Below are positions 28,039 through 36,086 of a DNA stretch of 64,000 nucleotides, piece after piece. Source of the DNA: Aporhodopirellula aestuarii (GTDB taxonomy: Bacteria > Planctomycetota > Planctomycetia > Pirellulales > Pirellulaceae); the NCBI RefSeq assembly GCF_023701485.1, contig NZ_JAMQBK010000063.1:53143-117142 (forward strand), in the 5' to 3' direction. Position 1 is the stretch's first letter. Every line of letters starts with the position of its first letter. Both the position numbers and the translations under genes were made by a program. The notes beneath the pieces are model-generated. The model was not told the DNA's origin. It made no database searches and saw only the letters and a program-made list of their open reading frames with translations.

Positions 28039-28746
28039 GTGTTGTTTAATTCAGCGTATTTGGTTCACGTCTTGACGGCCTCGGGTATCATTCCGGCCGC
28101 GTTTGCGGTGCATGAAATGATGCAGCCGGATTGTGACTCCCGGGTCGTTTTCGTCTATCTGTTGTTGGCCACCCTGATTGATTCTATCGATGGGCCACTG
28201 GCGCGTCGGTTCGCGGTGAAGGAAAACGCCGCCGCGATCGACGGGCGGGTGATTGATGATTTGATTGATTATCTCACCTTTGCCTTTATCCCGCTGATGC
28301 TGATTTGGCGAATGGAATGGATGCCTGAAGGTTGGGGCTTTACGGTTGTATTTGCAATGGTTGCGAGTTTGTTTGGGTTTGCCCATCGCGATGCCAAGAT
28401 GGAAGTGCATGGGGTTTTCCGTGGCTTCCCGTCGTACTGGAATCTGTTCGCGATTTATGCCGGTGTGTTCAGCACTCAATTCAGCCCATGGCTAGTCGCG
28501 GTCCTGTTGTACGTGTTGACGGTGTTGACAGTGTCGCCCGTTTGGGTGTTGTACCCCAACCTTGCCCCGCGACATTGGATGTGGTCGCTGTTTGTGGGCG
28601 GACTGGTCTGGACGGGCTGTTTGATCGGGATCCTGGCGATGGACTACCCGAGCTCACCGGTGTGGTTGGTGCTGGTGTCCCTCCTCTATCCGGCGTTTTA
28701 TGTATTCGCTTCGATGCGGCATGCGCGGACGATCAACGACTTGTAG
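28039..28746 (+). CDS. pcs: Phosphatidylcholine synthase-like CDP-alcohol phosphotransferase
   Basis: 235 residues from GTG 28039. About eight membrane helices. The CDP-alcohol phosphotransferase signature is at residues 49-75: D-S-I-D-G-P-L-A-R, then A-I-D-G-R-V-I-D-D-L-I-D, with all Asp residues present. AYLVHVLTASGIIPAAFAVHEM at the N-terminus and HRDAKMEVHGVFRGFPSYWN in the middle are typical of bacterial Pcs, which joins CDP-diacylglycerol and choline to make phosphatidylcholine. A phosphatidylserine synthase relative is possible but less likely because of these motifs. Confidence 0.83.
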   Translation: MLFNSAYLVHVLTASGIIPAAFAVHEMMQPDCDSRVVFVYLLLATLIDSIDGPLARRFAVKENAAAIDGRVIDDLIDYLTFAFIPLMLIWRMEWMPEGWGFTVVFAMVASLFGFAHRDAKMEVHGVFRGFPSYWNLFAIYAGVFSTQFSPWLVAVLLYVLTVLTVSPVWVLYPNLAPRHWMWSLFVGGLVWTGCLIGILAMDYPSSPVWLVLVSLLYPAFYVFASMRHARTINDL

Positions 28747-28751
28747 ATCGG

Positions 28752-28768
28752 GCGGCATAACATTTGCG
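28752..28768 (+). promoter_or_regulatory. Candidate sigma-54 promoter for the DUF1206 gene
   Basis: GCGGCATAACATTTGCG: correct GG-N10-GC spacing, GGCAT and TTGC intact, with the first base of the -24 box changed. It would start transcription about 85 bases before ATG 28864. Confidence 0.45.
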
Positions 28769-28863
28769 ATTGGCGTTCGTGACCGGAGGGCTTGCGACTG
28801 ATACGCGAGTTGAAGGTTGTTTTTCCACTATCAATTCCCGTTCATTCACCGGAGCCCCAACCG

Positions 28864-29736
28864 ATGTCAATCAGTTCGCCCAGCACACGTCATGATAGGT
28901 CCGTAACCACTTGGCATGGATTCGAATCGCGATCGATGCCAGAAGTTCCGTCTTGGATTGAAACGCTCGGGCGGGCTGGCCATGTCGCCAAGGGGGTTGT
29001 TTACTTCATCATTGGATTTCTCGCTTTTAAACTCGCCATCGGCGCGGGCGGAGAGATCTCAGGTTCACGTGAAGCGATTCGCGAAATCGGACGTCAGCCG
29101 TTCGGTCGTGTCATGCTTGGCTGCATCGCGATCGGGTTGTTGGGTTACACGGCTTGGCGAATCGTCCAAGCGGCCAAAAATACCGACGGTGACGGTACCG
29201 ATGCCAAGGGGGTTCTCAAGCGGATTGGATATGTGATTAGCGGGATCGCATATTTTTCCCTGGGGACGTTTGCCGGATCGTTGGCGATCGGATGGGGTGA
29301 AGGGGCGAATGATGACGGCAGCGGCACGGCCGGATTCTTGATTGCAACGACATGGGGCCGCGTCGTGCTCGGGCTAGTCGGTCTCGTTACTGTAGGAGTT
29401 GCCCTCTATTTTATTTACAAAGCCTATCTCGCCAGCTTCATGACCAAGTATGACTTCGGCGCGATGAGTGAAACCGCACGCACGGTTGCGTTGCATGCTG
29501 GACGCGTCGGATTGACCACGCGTGCGATCGCGTTCGCAATCATCGGCGGATTTCTTTTGGTTTCCGCGGTCTATGGCACGGGCGATCGTGACATTGCGGG
29601 TATCGAGGATGCATTGGCGTTGATCGCGTCACAGACCTACGGAAAGGTTCTCATCGGTATCACCGGATTTGGACTGATGTGTTACGCGGTGCACATGTTT
29701 TTGATGGCCCGTTATCGTCGATTTAATGTGGTGTAG
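28864..29736 (+). CDS. DUF1206 membrane protein with three repeats
   Basis: Start ATG 28864 gives 290 residues. After a hydrophilic 30-residue head there are three homologous two-helix repeats, each beginning with a G-R-x-G-like turn: LGRAGHVAKGVVYFIIGFLAF, KRIGYVISGIAYFSLGTFAG and AGRVGLTTRAIAFAIIGGFLL, each followed by GRVMLG / GRVVLG / GKVLIG and a second helix. This triplication is diagnostic of DUF1206. Inner-membrane location is secure; function is unknown in any bacterium that I know. Confidence 0.9.
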   Translation: MSISSPSTRHDRSVTTWHGFESRSMPEVPSWIETLGRAGHVAKGVVYFIIGFLAFKLAIGAGGEISGSREAIREIGRQPFGRVMLGCIAIGLLGYTAWRIVQAAKNTDGDGTDAKGVLKRIGYVISGIAYFSLGTFAGSLAIGWGEGANDDGSGTAGFLIATTWGRVVLGLVGLVTVGVALYFIYKAYLASFMTKYDFGAMSETARTVALHAGRVGLTTRAIAFAIIGGFLLVSAVYGTGDRDIAGIEDALALIASQTYGKVLIGITGFGLMCYAVHMFLMARYRRFNVV

Positions 29737-29917
29737 CCGTCTCGCCTAGAGGATGATGGGACGCCAATCCGTTTCGATCCGTGTCCGCCGAAAACGCTTT
29801 CTGCCACCGGCATGAAAGCGATTTTTTTGCGCGGCGGTGTCTAGCAGGACAGCGCCACTTCGATCGTTCAATAGGCATCTAAAGTTTTGTGGGTGAGTTG
29901 TTTGCCAACAATTCATT

Positions 29918-29982
29918 GGTAACCCGAAGCGTGAGCGTCGGATTCTTCGCAGTTCCTTCCCTCGCTTACGCTTCGGGTTACC
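29918..29982 (+). repeat. Inverted repeat, possible terminator after DUF1206
   Basis: 20-base arms (GGTAACCCGAAGCGTGAGCG at 29918-29937; its complement with one change at 29963-29982) enclose 25 bases and are followed by CTTTT-free then TTTTGC. It could end the DUF1206 transcript, but its length and separable arms look more like a dispersed intergenic repeat. Confidence 0.7.
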
Positions 29983-30032
29983 TTTTGCTCGAAAGTGACG
30001 CTATCCAGATAGACGTCAGATAGAAAACGATT

Positions 30033-30049
30033 CGGGCACGACGTTTGCA
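30033..30049 (+). promoter_or_regulatory. Candidate sigma-54 promoter for yihY-methyltransferase operon
   Basis: CGGGCACGACGTTTGCA: GG-N10-GC exact, nine of the ten consensus bases of TGGCAC/TTGC (only the first T is G). The predicted start of transcription near 30060 leaves a 42-base leader to ATG 30102. The dyad at 29996-30018 lies just upstream. Confidence 0.7.
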
Positions 30050-30101
30050 ACCAAGCTGCCTTTGTCGTCATCAGTCCACCACCCGATTTGAAGCTAGTGT
30101 C

Positions 30102-31013
30102 ATGGATTTTATAAAACAAACCTTCGCAGATTTTTCAAAGGACCGTTGCACAACGTTGGCTGCGGCATTGGCCTATTACACCGCGTTCGCATTGCCGCCA
30201 CTGTTGTATTTGCTTTTGTCAATTTTAACGTTCGGGTTGTCGGTCGTTTACGAAGGCGATCAAGCGCAAGCGAAAGCCCAGTCGTTGTTGCAATCGCAAG
30301 CGTCGCAGATGATTGGAAATGAAGCTGCAAGCGAAGAGATCGCAACCATCTTGGAGAACAATAAGAACGCCGAAGGTAAGTGGTGGAAAACGTTACTCAG
30401 TTTTGTTGGGATCGTCATTGGTGCGACTGGCGTGGTGGCCGCGTTGCAGGCAGCGTTAAACCAGGTTTGGGAAGTGAAACCGGATCCTGAAGAGACCGGA
30501 TGGCTTGATATGGTCGGTAAGCGGCTGGTTTCGTTTGGAATGATTTTAGGCCTTGGTTTTCTGTTGCTCGTGTCATTGGTCGTGTCGTCCGTTTTACAAG
30601 GCTTCAGCGAAATGATTGGCGTGTCGGGCGGTATCGGTGAATTAATCAATTTCGCGGTTCAGGCTATTGTCGTGTGGGTCATGTTCGCGGCGATCTTTAA
30701 GTACATGCCTGATGCGATCGTGCGCTGGAAAGACGTGTTTGTCGGCGCCGCTTTGACGACGGTGTTGTTTTTAATCGGTAGATATGTGCTGCAGATCTAT
30801 TTTTCGTACAGCGAACCCGGGGCACAACTCGGGGCGGCAGCGGCATCGTTCGCTGTGTTGTTGGTATGGGTTTATTACACGGCAGTGATCGTGCTGCTCG
30901 GAGCGGAAGCCACGCAGACGTATGCCGTTCGGTACGGAAGTGGTATCCGGCCCGAAGCCAATGCGGTTCGTGTTGTCGAAAAGATCAAACGTCCCATGGA
31001 CGCTACTACTTGA
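30102..31013 (+). CDS. YihY/BrkB family membrane protein
   Basis: Start ATG 30102 gives 303 residues. The opening DRCTTLAAALAYYTAFALPPLLYLLLS is the family signature (AALAYYT..FALxP), followed by six membrane helices, the central EVKPDPEETGWLDMVGKRL and a closing SFAVLLVWVYYTAVIVLLGAEATQTYA. Once mis-assigned as RNase BN, these are inner-membrane proteins of unsettled function, probably related to transport or envelope upkeep. A methyltransferase starts 13 bases downstream. Confidence 0.9.
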   Translation: MDFIKQTFADFSKDRCTTLAAALAYYTAFALPPLLYLLLSILTFGLSVVYEGDQAQAKAQSLLQSQASQMIGNEAASEEIATILENNKNAEGKWWKTLLSFVGIVIGATGVVAALQAALNQVWEVKPDPEETGWLDMVGKRLVSFGMILGLGFLLLVSLVVSSVLQGFSEMIGVSGGIGELINFAVQAIVVWVMFAAIFKYMPDAIVRWKDVFVGAALTTVLFLIGRYVLQIYFSYSEPGAQLGAAAASFAVLLVWVYYTAVIVLLGAEATQTYAVRYGSGIRPEANAVRVVEKIKRPMDATT

Positions 31014-31026
31014 GGAGTTCTCTTAG

Positions 31027-31662
31027 ATGTCCTATGCAATGCAACGATCGAGCTCGTCGTACCTGCGTCGAGCATGTTGGATTCTCAAAGCGTGGATGCA
31101 AGATCCCACGCAAGTAGCAACCATTTGTCCGAGCTCTCCGTATCTGACCGAAGCGATTTCTGAGCGGGAATGCATTCGAAGTGCAACAACGGTCGTTGAA
31201 CTCGGTCCCGGGGCCGGTGGAACGACGCTCGCTCTACTCGAACAGATGAAGCCCGACAGCCGATTGATCGCGATTGAGAACAACGCGGCCTTGGCCGAGG
31301 CGACTCGTGAGATCGCCGATCCGCGGTTGATCGTCGAACATGGCGACGCAGCGGATCTGATGCAGATTTTGGAACACCATGGATACCCGTGTGTGGACGC
31401 GGTTGTTTCGGGGATCCCGTTCAGTGCACTGCCCGATATGGCCGCTAAGAAAATCATTCGAGCGGTCTATCACGCGCTTTGTCCGGGTGGGCAGTTTCTC
31501 GCGTATCAGTTTCGCGATAGCGTGCTCGATTTCGCGTTGCCAGCGTTTGGCCCGCCAACGACACAGTCCATCCCGTTGAACCTGCCTCCGCTGCAGCTCT
31601 ACAGTTGGAAGAAGGTTGAGAACAAGCAACGTGCTCCACAGTCGGTATGCATCAACACGTGA
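31027..31662 (+). CDS. Phospholipid N-methyltransferase-like SAM enzyme
   Basis: 211 residues. Motif I of class I methyltransferases is VVELGPGAGGTTLALLEQ near residue 57; RLIAIENNAALAE is motif II. DPTQVATICPSSPYLTEAI at the N-terminus and VVSGIPFSALPDMAAKKIIRAVYHALCPGGQFLAYQF match the Rhodobacter-type PmtA family (ATI-PSS, SGLPF), which methylates phosphatidylethanolamine towards phosphatidylcholine. It could also belong to the rRNA dimethylase-like relatives. It shares the YihY transcript and lies 2.3 kb from pcs. Confidence 0.75.
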   Translation: MSYAMQRSSSSYLRRACWILKAWMQDPTQVATICPSSPYLTEAISERECIRSATTVVELGPGAGGTTLALLEQMKPDSRLIAIENNAALAEATREIADPRLIVEHGDAADLMQILEHHGYPCVDAVVSGIPFSALPDMAAKKIIRAVYHALCPGGQFLAYQFRDSVLDFALPAFGPPTTQSIPLNLPPLQLYSWKKVENKQRAPQSVCINT

Positions 31663-31753
31663 TTAAGTTGGTGCGATCGAGCGATTCTGGTTGCGTCTCT
31701 TGCGGAGACGCTGACGAACACCCGGCCTGGACAGGTTTCACATGCCGGGATTC

Positions 31754-32617
31754 TTAAAAGCCAGCGGGCGTGAGCACGGTGGCCTGCTCGACGTCTTCTT
31801 TCGTCGGGGATGCGAGAATGTCGATCGAATCCATCTCTGGATCGAATCGGATCAAACCGCGGTCGACGAACGCGTTTAACCAGGATTCCATCGGCCAGAC
31901 GTTCCAGCGACGGCGAAACTGTATGGCGTTGCGGACGATCGCGTCAAAGTGATTGAGCGGAGGTTTGCAGACGGCATGGTGTTGGTGATAAGCGATGGCG
32001 CAGGCAAAGCCAAACGGTACTCCTGCATCGCGTGCGGCGAATGCAAAATCGGTGTCCTCGGCACCATAGCCTGCAAACGATTCTTCAAAGCCGCCGATTT
32101 TTGCAAACGTCTGATTGCTGACTGCAAAACATAACGACCAAAACTTTTCGTATTCATCCGACTCACGAAGCTCTCCTGTTGAAAGCCGTGGTTGAATCGG
32201 ATGTGGGATGGCCGATTGTGCGAGTTCTTCCATCGACCAATCCTGCAACGTGGCGCCCGCCGGTAGGTAACGCGGGCTGCCCATCCACAGACGATCGGAT
32301 GTTTCCAACGCTACCTCAAATTCGCGGAGCATCCCGGGAGCTGCAATGCAGTCGACATCGAGAAACACCATGTATTCCGATTGGCTTAAGTTCGCCGCGA
32401 GGTTTCGGGCATGTGCCAACGGCAGCGTCTTTCCATCGCCATCGACGCGGTTGGTGATCACCTCGATGGAATCATCCTGGCCGGGGGGAATCACGTCTTG
32501 GTCCATGCCCACGATAATCCACCGATCGGGCTTTTTCTCGGATTGGAGCCAGCCTCGCCATTGGTTTTCCAGATGTGTTTGACGGCCTCTCACGATTGTC
32601 AGGGCATCGAAATTCAT
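31754..32617 (-). CDS. Family 2 glycosyltransferase
   Basis: Start ATG 32617 overlaps the previous stop as ATGA and gives 287 residues. MNFDALTIVRGRQTHLENQWRGW opens a GT-A fold; AHARNLAANLSQSEYMVFLDVDCIA contains the DxD metal site, and IGGFEESFAGYGAEDTDFAFAARDAG is the E-D acceptor-binding motif near residue 187. Soluble, so it would add a sugar on the cytoplasmic side. Third gene of a coupled three-glycosyltransferase operon. Confidence 0.9.
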   Translation of the reverse strand: MNFDALTIVRGRQTHLENQWRGWLQSEKKPDRWIIVGMDQDVIPPGQDDSIEVITNRVDGDGKTLPLAHARNLAANLSQSEYMVFLDVDCIAAPGMLREFEVALETSDRLWMGSPRYLPAGATLQDWSMEELAQSAIPHPIQPRLSTGELRESDEYEKFWSLCFAVSNQTFAKIGGFEESFAGYGAEDTDFAFAARDAGVPFGFACAIAYHQHHAVCKPPLNHFDAIVRNAIQFRRRWNVWPMESWLNAFVDRGLIRFDPEMDSIDILASPTKEDVEQATVLTPAGF

Positions 32618-33717
32618 AGGGATATCCTCGCGGATCGCTGACGTTTTTCGGACGACCAAAGGGCGACACGATGAATGTGATCGGCGGCTTGCTTGGCTCC
32701 ATCCTCCTTAAACACATCGTCCCATTTGGATGGATCGAGGCGACGTGCACGATGGATGAGTTCGGGCCAATTAGCATCGTCGGGCCATTGTTCCAGTCCG
32801 ATTGCAAGCTGTTCGCGGTGAAGCACGTTGACTTTTCGGATTTGCTCGTTGAAGGGTCTCGGTTGGGCGATGGCAATGAATTTGGCGCGGGCGTATCCAA
32901 GTTCCATCACGCTATTATGGCCCGCCGCGGTCACGACAACGTCGGCGCTAGCGGTGTAGTCAGGGGCGTTGTTTACCCAACCCAAATAGTGCAAGTTTGC
33001 CGGGTCGCGATGATGCGACTCGTCGCGTTCTTTGCCGATCACAAGGATCCGGTAGGCAGGAAGAGATTCTGCGGTTGCTCGCAATCGTTCGTGGACCTCC
33101 CCGGTGCCGCCTCGGCCAAACATGAACACGATCGTGGGCTGACCGGTGAGACTTGGCGAGGGGATTTCCGAGTGTCCGGATTTGGAGCGACAAAACCCGT
33201 GCAGGTATACGGTCTTTTCACGCACCCAATCCGGCGTGATCTCGTCTTCCATTGATTGTGGAAAGGGGGCTAGCAACGAATGGGCAGCCGCGTAGGTGTG
33301 TAGGTGTCCCGGGTCACTGCGGTCCCCGTGTTGTCGCATGACGATTTGCGGGATCGATGAAAGTCGCGTGAGCTGAGATATTTCCGCCGAAACATCGACC
33401 ACCATCACGTCGGGTTTCGCGTCCGCAAGCCACGCGGTGTACTTCGCGACGCGATTTGAAATGTTGTCGGACCATAGCGGTGCGAAGTGCAGGCATGGTA
33501 CGTCGGCCGCGCGTTTCAATCCCTCCTGGTTAAGCTCTTCGTTGTCGCACTCGATGCCAACAACATTGGATAGCGTAGGACCGTTCCAATTGAGTGAATC
33601 CATTCGACTGGTGACGACCGTTGCCGGGATCGAGAGGTGTTTGAGAATGGCTTCCGTTCGATGTTTGTGCCCCATGCCGTGATAATGGACATAGAATCCA
33701 GCGTGGGGCCCGCTCAT
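32614..33717 (-). CDS. MurG-like (GT28-type) glycosyltransferase
   Basis: 367 residues. The N-terminus GFYVHYHGMGHKHRTEAILKHL is the Gly-rich loop of a GT-B fold. The C-terminal nucleotide-sugar site has IVFMFGRGGTGEVHERL and, near residue 268, DVVVTAAGHNSVMELGYARAKFIAIAQPRPFNEQIRKVNVL, the MurG-like GHNSVMEL block. Its start overlaps the upstream GT4 stop and its stop overlaps the GT2 start, both ATGA. The product is probably an envelope or exopolysaccharide glycan. Confidence 0.87.
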   Translation of the reverse strand: MSGPHAGFYVHYHGMGHKHRTEAILKHLSIPATVVTSRMDSLNWNGPTLSNVVGIECDNEELNQEGLKRAADVPCLHFAPLWSDNISNRVAKYTAWLADAKPDVMVVDVSAEISQLTRLSSIPQIVMRQHGDRSDPGHLHTYAAAHSLLAPFPQSMEDEITPDWVREKTVYLHGFCRSKSGHSEIPSPSLTGQPTIVFMFGRGGTGEVHERLRATAESLPAYRILVIGKERDESHHRDPANLHYLGWVNNAPDYTASADVVVTAAGHNSVMELGYARAKFIAIAQPRPFNEQIRKVNVLHREQLAIGLEQWPDDANWPELIHRARRLDPSKWDDVFKEDGAKQAADHIHRVALWSSEKRQRSARISL

Positions 33718-34784
33718 GCAGCAACCTCCACGAGGCTGTTGCGGTACATCGTTTCGTAACGGTCAAGCATGCGATCAAAACTGAATCGTTGCTTGGCGAT
33801 GAAGCGACATCGCATAGAAGACAAGCCGAGGCATTGTTTCACAGCAGCGGCGAGTTGTGGGACGTTGTTGGGTGAAGCCAACCGCCCTACTGAATCATCG
33901 AGGATTTCTGGAAGAGCTCCGCGGGCAAATCCGGCAACAGGAGTGCCGCAAGCGAGTGCCTCTGTCACGACGAGACCGAATGGTTCGTCCCAACATGGCG
34001 TTACCAACGCGACCGCCGATCTGGCAATCAATTGGCGTAATTCGTCGTGAGTTTTATGCCCCAAATAACAGACGCGTTCGTTTAGACGGGGCGCCACTTC
34101 TTTTTGAAAATAGTCGTGATCTGAGATTGGACCAACGATGTCGATCGGAAGCCCGGCTAGCTGAGCAGCCTCGATCGCCATGTGTGTGCCCTTGTCGGAC
34201 AAGATGCGCCCGTACCAGATCGCTCGCGATTCTCGGAGCACATTGCTCCTTTTCCAAAACTGCGTGTCGACACCGTTATAAGCGACCGATTGGTTTTTAA
34301 TATATGGGCTCCAAGCGTTTGCGTTAGCGTTTGAAATGTTGACGAATTGCCCACAGCGGACACACGTGCGTGATTCCAATTCGCGGACCATACGCTCCAG
34401 CGGCGGCGCATGGAGCGTGGTCAACATGGGTGTGGGAAAGACGCTGGCGAAGCGTAGCGGGATCGGGCTGAGTGAATGGTTGTGGATGATGTCAAACGGT
34501 CGTCGGCTCAATGCATCCATTAATTGTTCATACGCTTCATCCTCAACGCTTTCGACCCACTCATGGTGGATGCGTCCGAGTCGACGTTGGCTATCGGGAA
34601 TGGTTGCCCGATCGATGATCGGGGCGAGCGGTAAGAAGGGATCGGAGTCGCCCGATGCGAAGAGCGTGACGTCATGGCCACGATCGACTAAAGAGCGGAC
34701 AAATGCGTGTGTAAAACATTCGAGGCCACCGGCGTAGGGTCGGAGGATGGGGTGTTTTAAGTGGCCGATGATTCCGATCTTCAT
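33714..34784 (-). CDS. Family 4 glycosyltransferase
   Basis: Start ATG 34784 (MKIGIIGHLKHPI) gives 356 residues. N-terminal acceptor domain with YAGGLECFTHAFVRSLVDRGHDVTLFASGD; C-terminal donor domain with WYGRILSDKGTHMAIEAAQLAG and the EX7E motif PCWDEPFGLVVTEALACGTPVAGFARGALPEIL. First gene of the coupled operon GT4-GT28-GT2. A CxxCGQ pair (TCVRCGQFV) mid-protein is a small oddity. Confidence 0.92.
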   Translation of the reverse strand: MKIGIIGHLKHPILRPYAGGLECFTHAFVRSLVDRGHDVTLFASGDSDPFLPLAPIIDRATIPDSQRRLGRIHHEWVESVEDEAYEQLMDALSRRPFDIIHNHSLSPIPLRFASVFPTPMLTTLHAPPLERMVRELESRTCVRCGQFVNISNANANAWSPYIKNQSVAYNGVDTQFWKRSNVLRESRAIWYGRILSDKGTHMAIEAAQLAGLPIDIVGPISDHDYFQKEVAPRLNERVCYLGHKTHDELRQLIARSAVALVTPCWDEPFGLVVTEALACGTPVAGFARGALPEILDDSVGRLASPNNVPQLAAAVKQCLGLSSMRCRFIAKQRFSFDRMLDRYETMYRNSLVEVAA

Positions 34785-34881
34785 TATTGCATTCCCCATC
34801 AAACAAATATCAATTCAAAACGGTTGCTGTTGTTGCTGTGAGTTGCCATGGAATATGTTGCCTCACCGGATTGAGGCCAAA

Positions 34882-34898
34882 AGCAACGGTTGTGCCAA
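34882..34898 (-). promoter_or_regulatory. Sigma-54 promoter of the three-glycosyltransferase operon
   Basis: On the minus strand TTGGCACAACCGTTGCT matches all ten core consensus bases (TGGCAC-N5-TTGC) with exact GG-N10-GC spacing. Predicted start near 34872, leader about 88 bases. Upstream of it a TGTCT/AGACA dyad at 34960-34978 could be an activator site. Confidence 0.82.
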
Positions 34899-34987
34899 AG
34901 GTTGTTTGTTTGCTCGTTGCGGAAGCGCAGAAGGACGAGAAGTTTCTCGAATGAGGCGATGTCTAACGTTACAAGACAACATGAACT

Positions 34988-35029
34988 GAAAAAGCCGAGC
35001 CCGCGAAATTGGTATCGCGGACTCGGCTT
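34988..35029 (-). terminator. Rho-independent terminator after the first PDZ gene
   Basis: On the minus strand, stem AAGCCGAG-CCGCGA with its complement around a short loop, ending GGCTTTTT. It lies about 40 bases after the stop at 35070 and separates the PDZ gene from the glycosyltransferase operon promoter. Confidence 0.88.
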
Positions 35030-35069
35030 GAACGCATATCAGCCGATGTGAATTCGGACTGGTGTCTGA

Positions 35070-36020
35070 CTATTCAGTTGCCTGCTGTTTTTCGCCAGAC
35101 CCCGCTGAGAACGTTTCGAATCGACGAGAAAGCGTATCGATGCGTTGACGAAGGTCGTCGAGGTCTTGTTGGAATCGTGGCATGTTTCCAGAATTGCGAC
35201 CAAAGTCGTCGTTCCAGGTGGGGCGGGCCGCTCGAAAACGGTTGTCGAACTGCGGAGCCGTTCCCAAGGTTGCACTGAGTCGTTGGGGTTGACCATTGCG
35301 GGTCACATCGAGGGCCAATTGGTCTCCGGGGTTCATCTCGCTGATTCGTCGGGCGAACTCATCGGAGCGAGTAGCCGGTTGATCATTGAAGCGATCGATC
35401 CGGTCGCCCATGCGGATGCCAGCTTGCTCTGCTGCGCTACCCGGTTGGACACCGACCACTTGTAAGCCATTGGGCGTCTCAGACAACACGATTCCGAGTA
35501 CCGGACGCTGGTTGGCGTTCCATCCCGCTTGGGATTGATTTGGTGCGCCGTAGACCTGTTCTTCGAAGACCTGGTTTCCTTCGCTGTCCCGATAGAAGAA
35601 ACGGCCGTCATCACCGCGGTACCAAACTTGATCCGGACCGGGACGGTTGATCGAACTTTGACCAGATACCGTTGCTGATGTACGGTCGGCTTCGGTCAAA
35701 TTTTGCGAGGCATCGTTGAGACGATCGCCTGCCCGGTTGAGATCATCGCTGGGGTTGTTTAAGTCGTCAGCGGGGTTGTTGAGGTTGGCGGCTGGATTGT
35801 TGAGTTCGTTGCTGGGACTGTTGAGCTCATCGCCAGAATGGTTGTCGTCCGTTTGAGATTCGCCAGCCTGATCGGCTCCATTGCCAGGGCTTAGGCGATC
35901 TCGCACGGAGTCTTGTGCCAAGACAGATCCGGTGGTGAACACGCAGATCGCGGTTGTCGCGACGGCGGTACTCAATCCGGTTCGAAGGCGGCGGTGAGTC
36001 AGTTGTCGTTGGATTGCCAT
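35070..36020 (-). CDS. Exported PDZ protein with LNNP heptad repeats
   Basis: 316 residues. Signal peptide to about 35 (TTGSVLA-QD). Residues 64-108 are a tandem seven-residue repeat of about six units (DELNSPS NELNNPA ANLNNPA and on), unlike anything else here. A Tyr-rich segment follows (VWYRGDDGRFFYRDSEGN), then one PDZ domain at about 172-258 (VLGIVLSETPNGLQVVGVQPGSAAEQAGIRMGDRIDRFNDQPA) and a C-terminal helix FQQDLDDLRQRIDTLSRRFETF that may be a coiled coil. No protease domain, so probably an envelope adaptor. Confidence 0.84.
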   Translation of the reverse strand: MAIQRQLTHRRLRTGLSTAVATTAICVFTTGSVLAQDSVRDRLSPGNGADQAGESQTDDNHSGDELNSPSNELNNPAANLNNPADDLNNPSDDLNRAGDRLNDASQNLTEADRTSATVSGQSSINRPGPDQVWYRGDDGRFFYRDSEGNQVFEEQVYGAPNQSQAGWNANQRPVLGIVLSETPNGLQVVGVQPGSAAEQAGIRMGDRIDRFNDQPATRSDEFARRISEMNPGDQLALDVTRNGQPQRLSATLGTAPQFDNRFRAARPTWNDDFGRNSGNMPRFQQDLDDLRQRIDTLSRRFETFSAGSGEKQQATE

Positions 36021-36053
36021 TGTTGGGCTCCTTGTTTTGAGAAGTGGAAATAC

Positions 36054-36070
36054 TGCTCAGAACGTGCCGC
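36054..36070 (-). promoter_or_regulatory. Very weak sigma-54-like element before the PDZ gene
   Basis: GCGGCACGTTCTGAGCA (minus strand) has exact spacing and GGCAC, but two bases of the -12 box differ. It is in the 66-base gap before ATG 36020. Listed because of its position; could be chance. Confidence 0.25.
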
Positions 36071-36086
36071 AACATGAATGCCAGTT

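Larger units (their letters stand above)
29737..30101. other. Intergenic region with inverted repeat and promoter
   Basis: About 365 bases. It holds the inverted repeat at 29918-29982, a dyad with arms TGACG..TATC at 29996-30018, and the sigma-54-type promoter at 30033. No gene seen. Confidence 0.55.
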
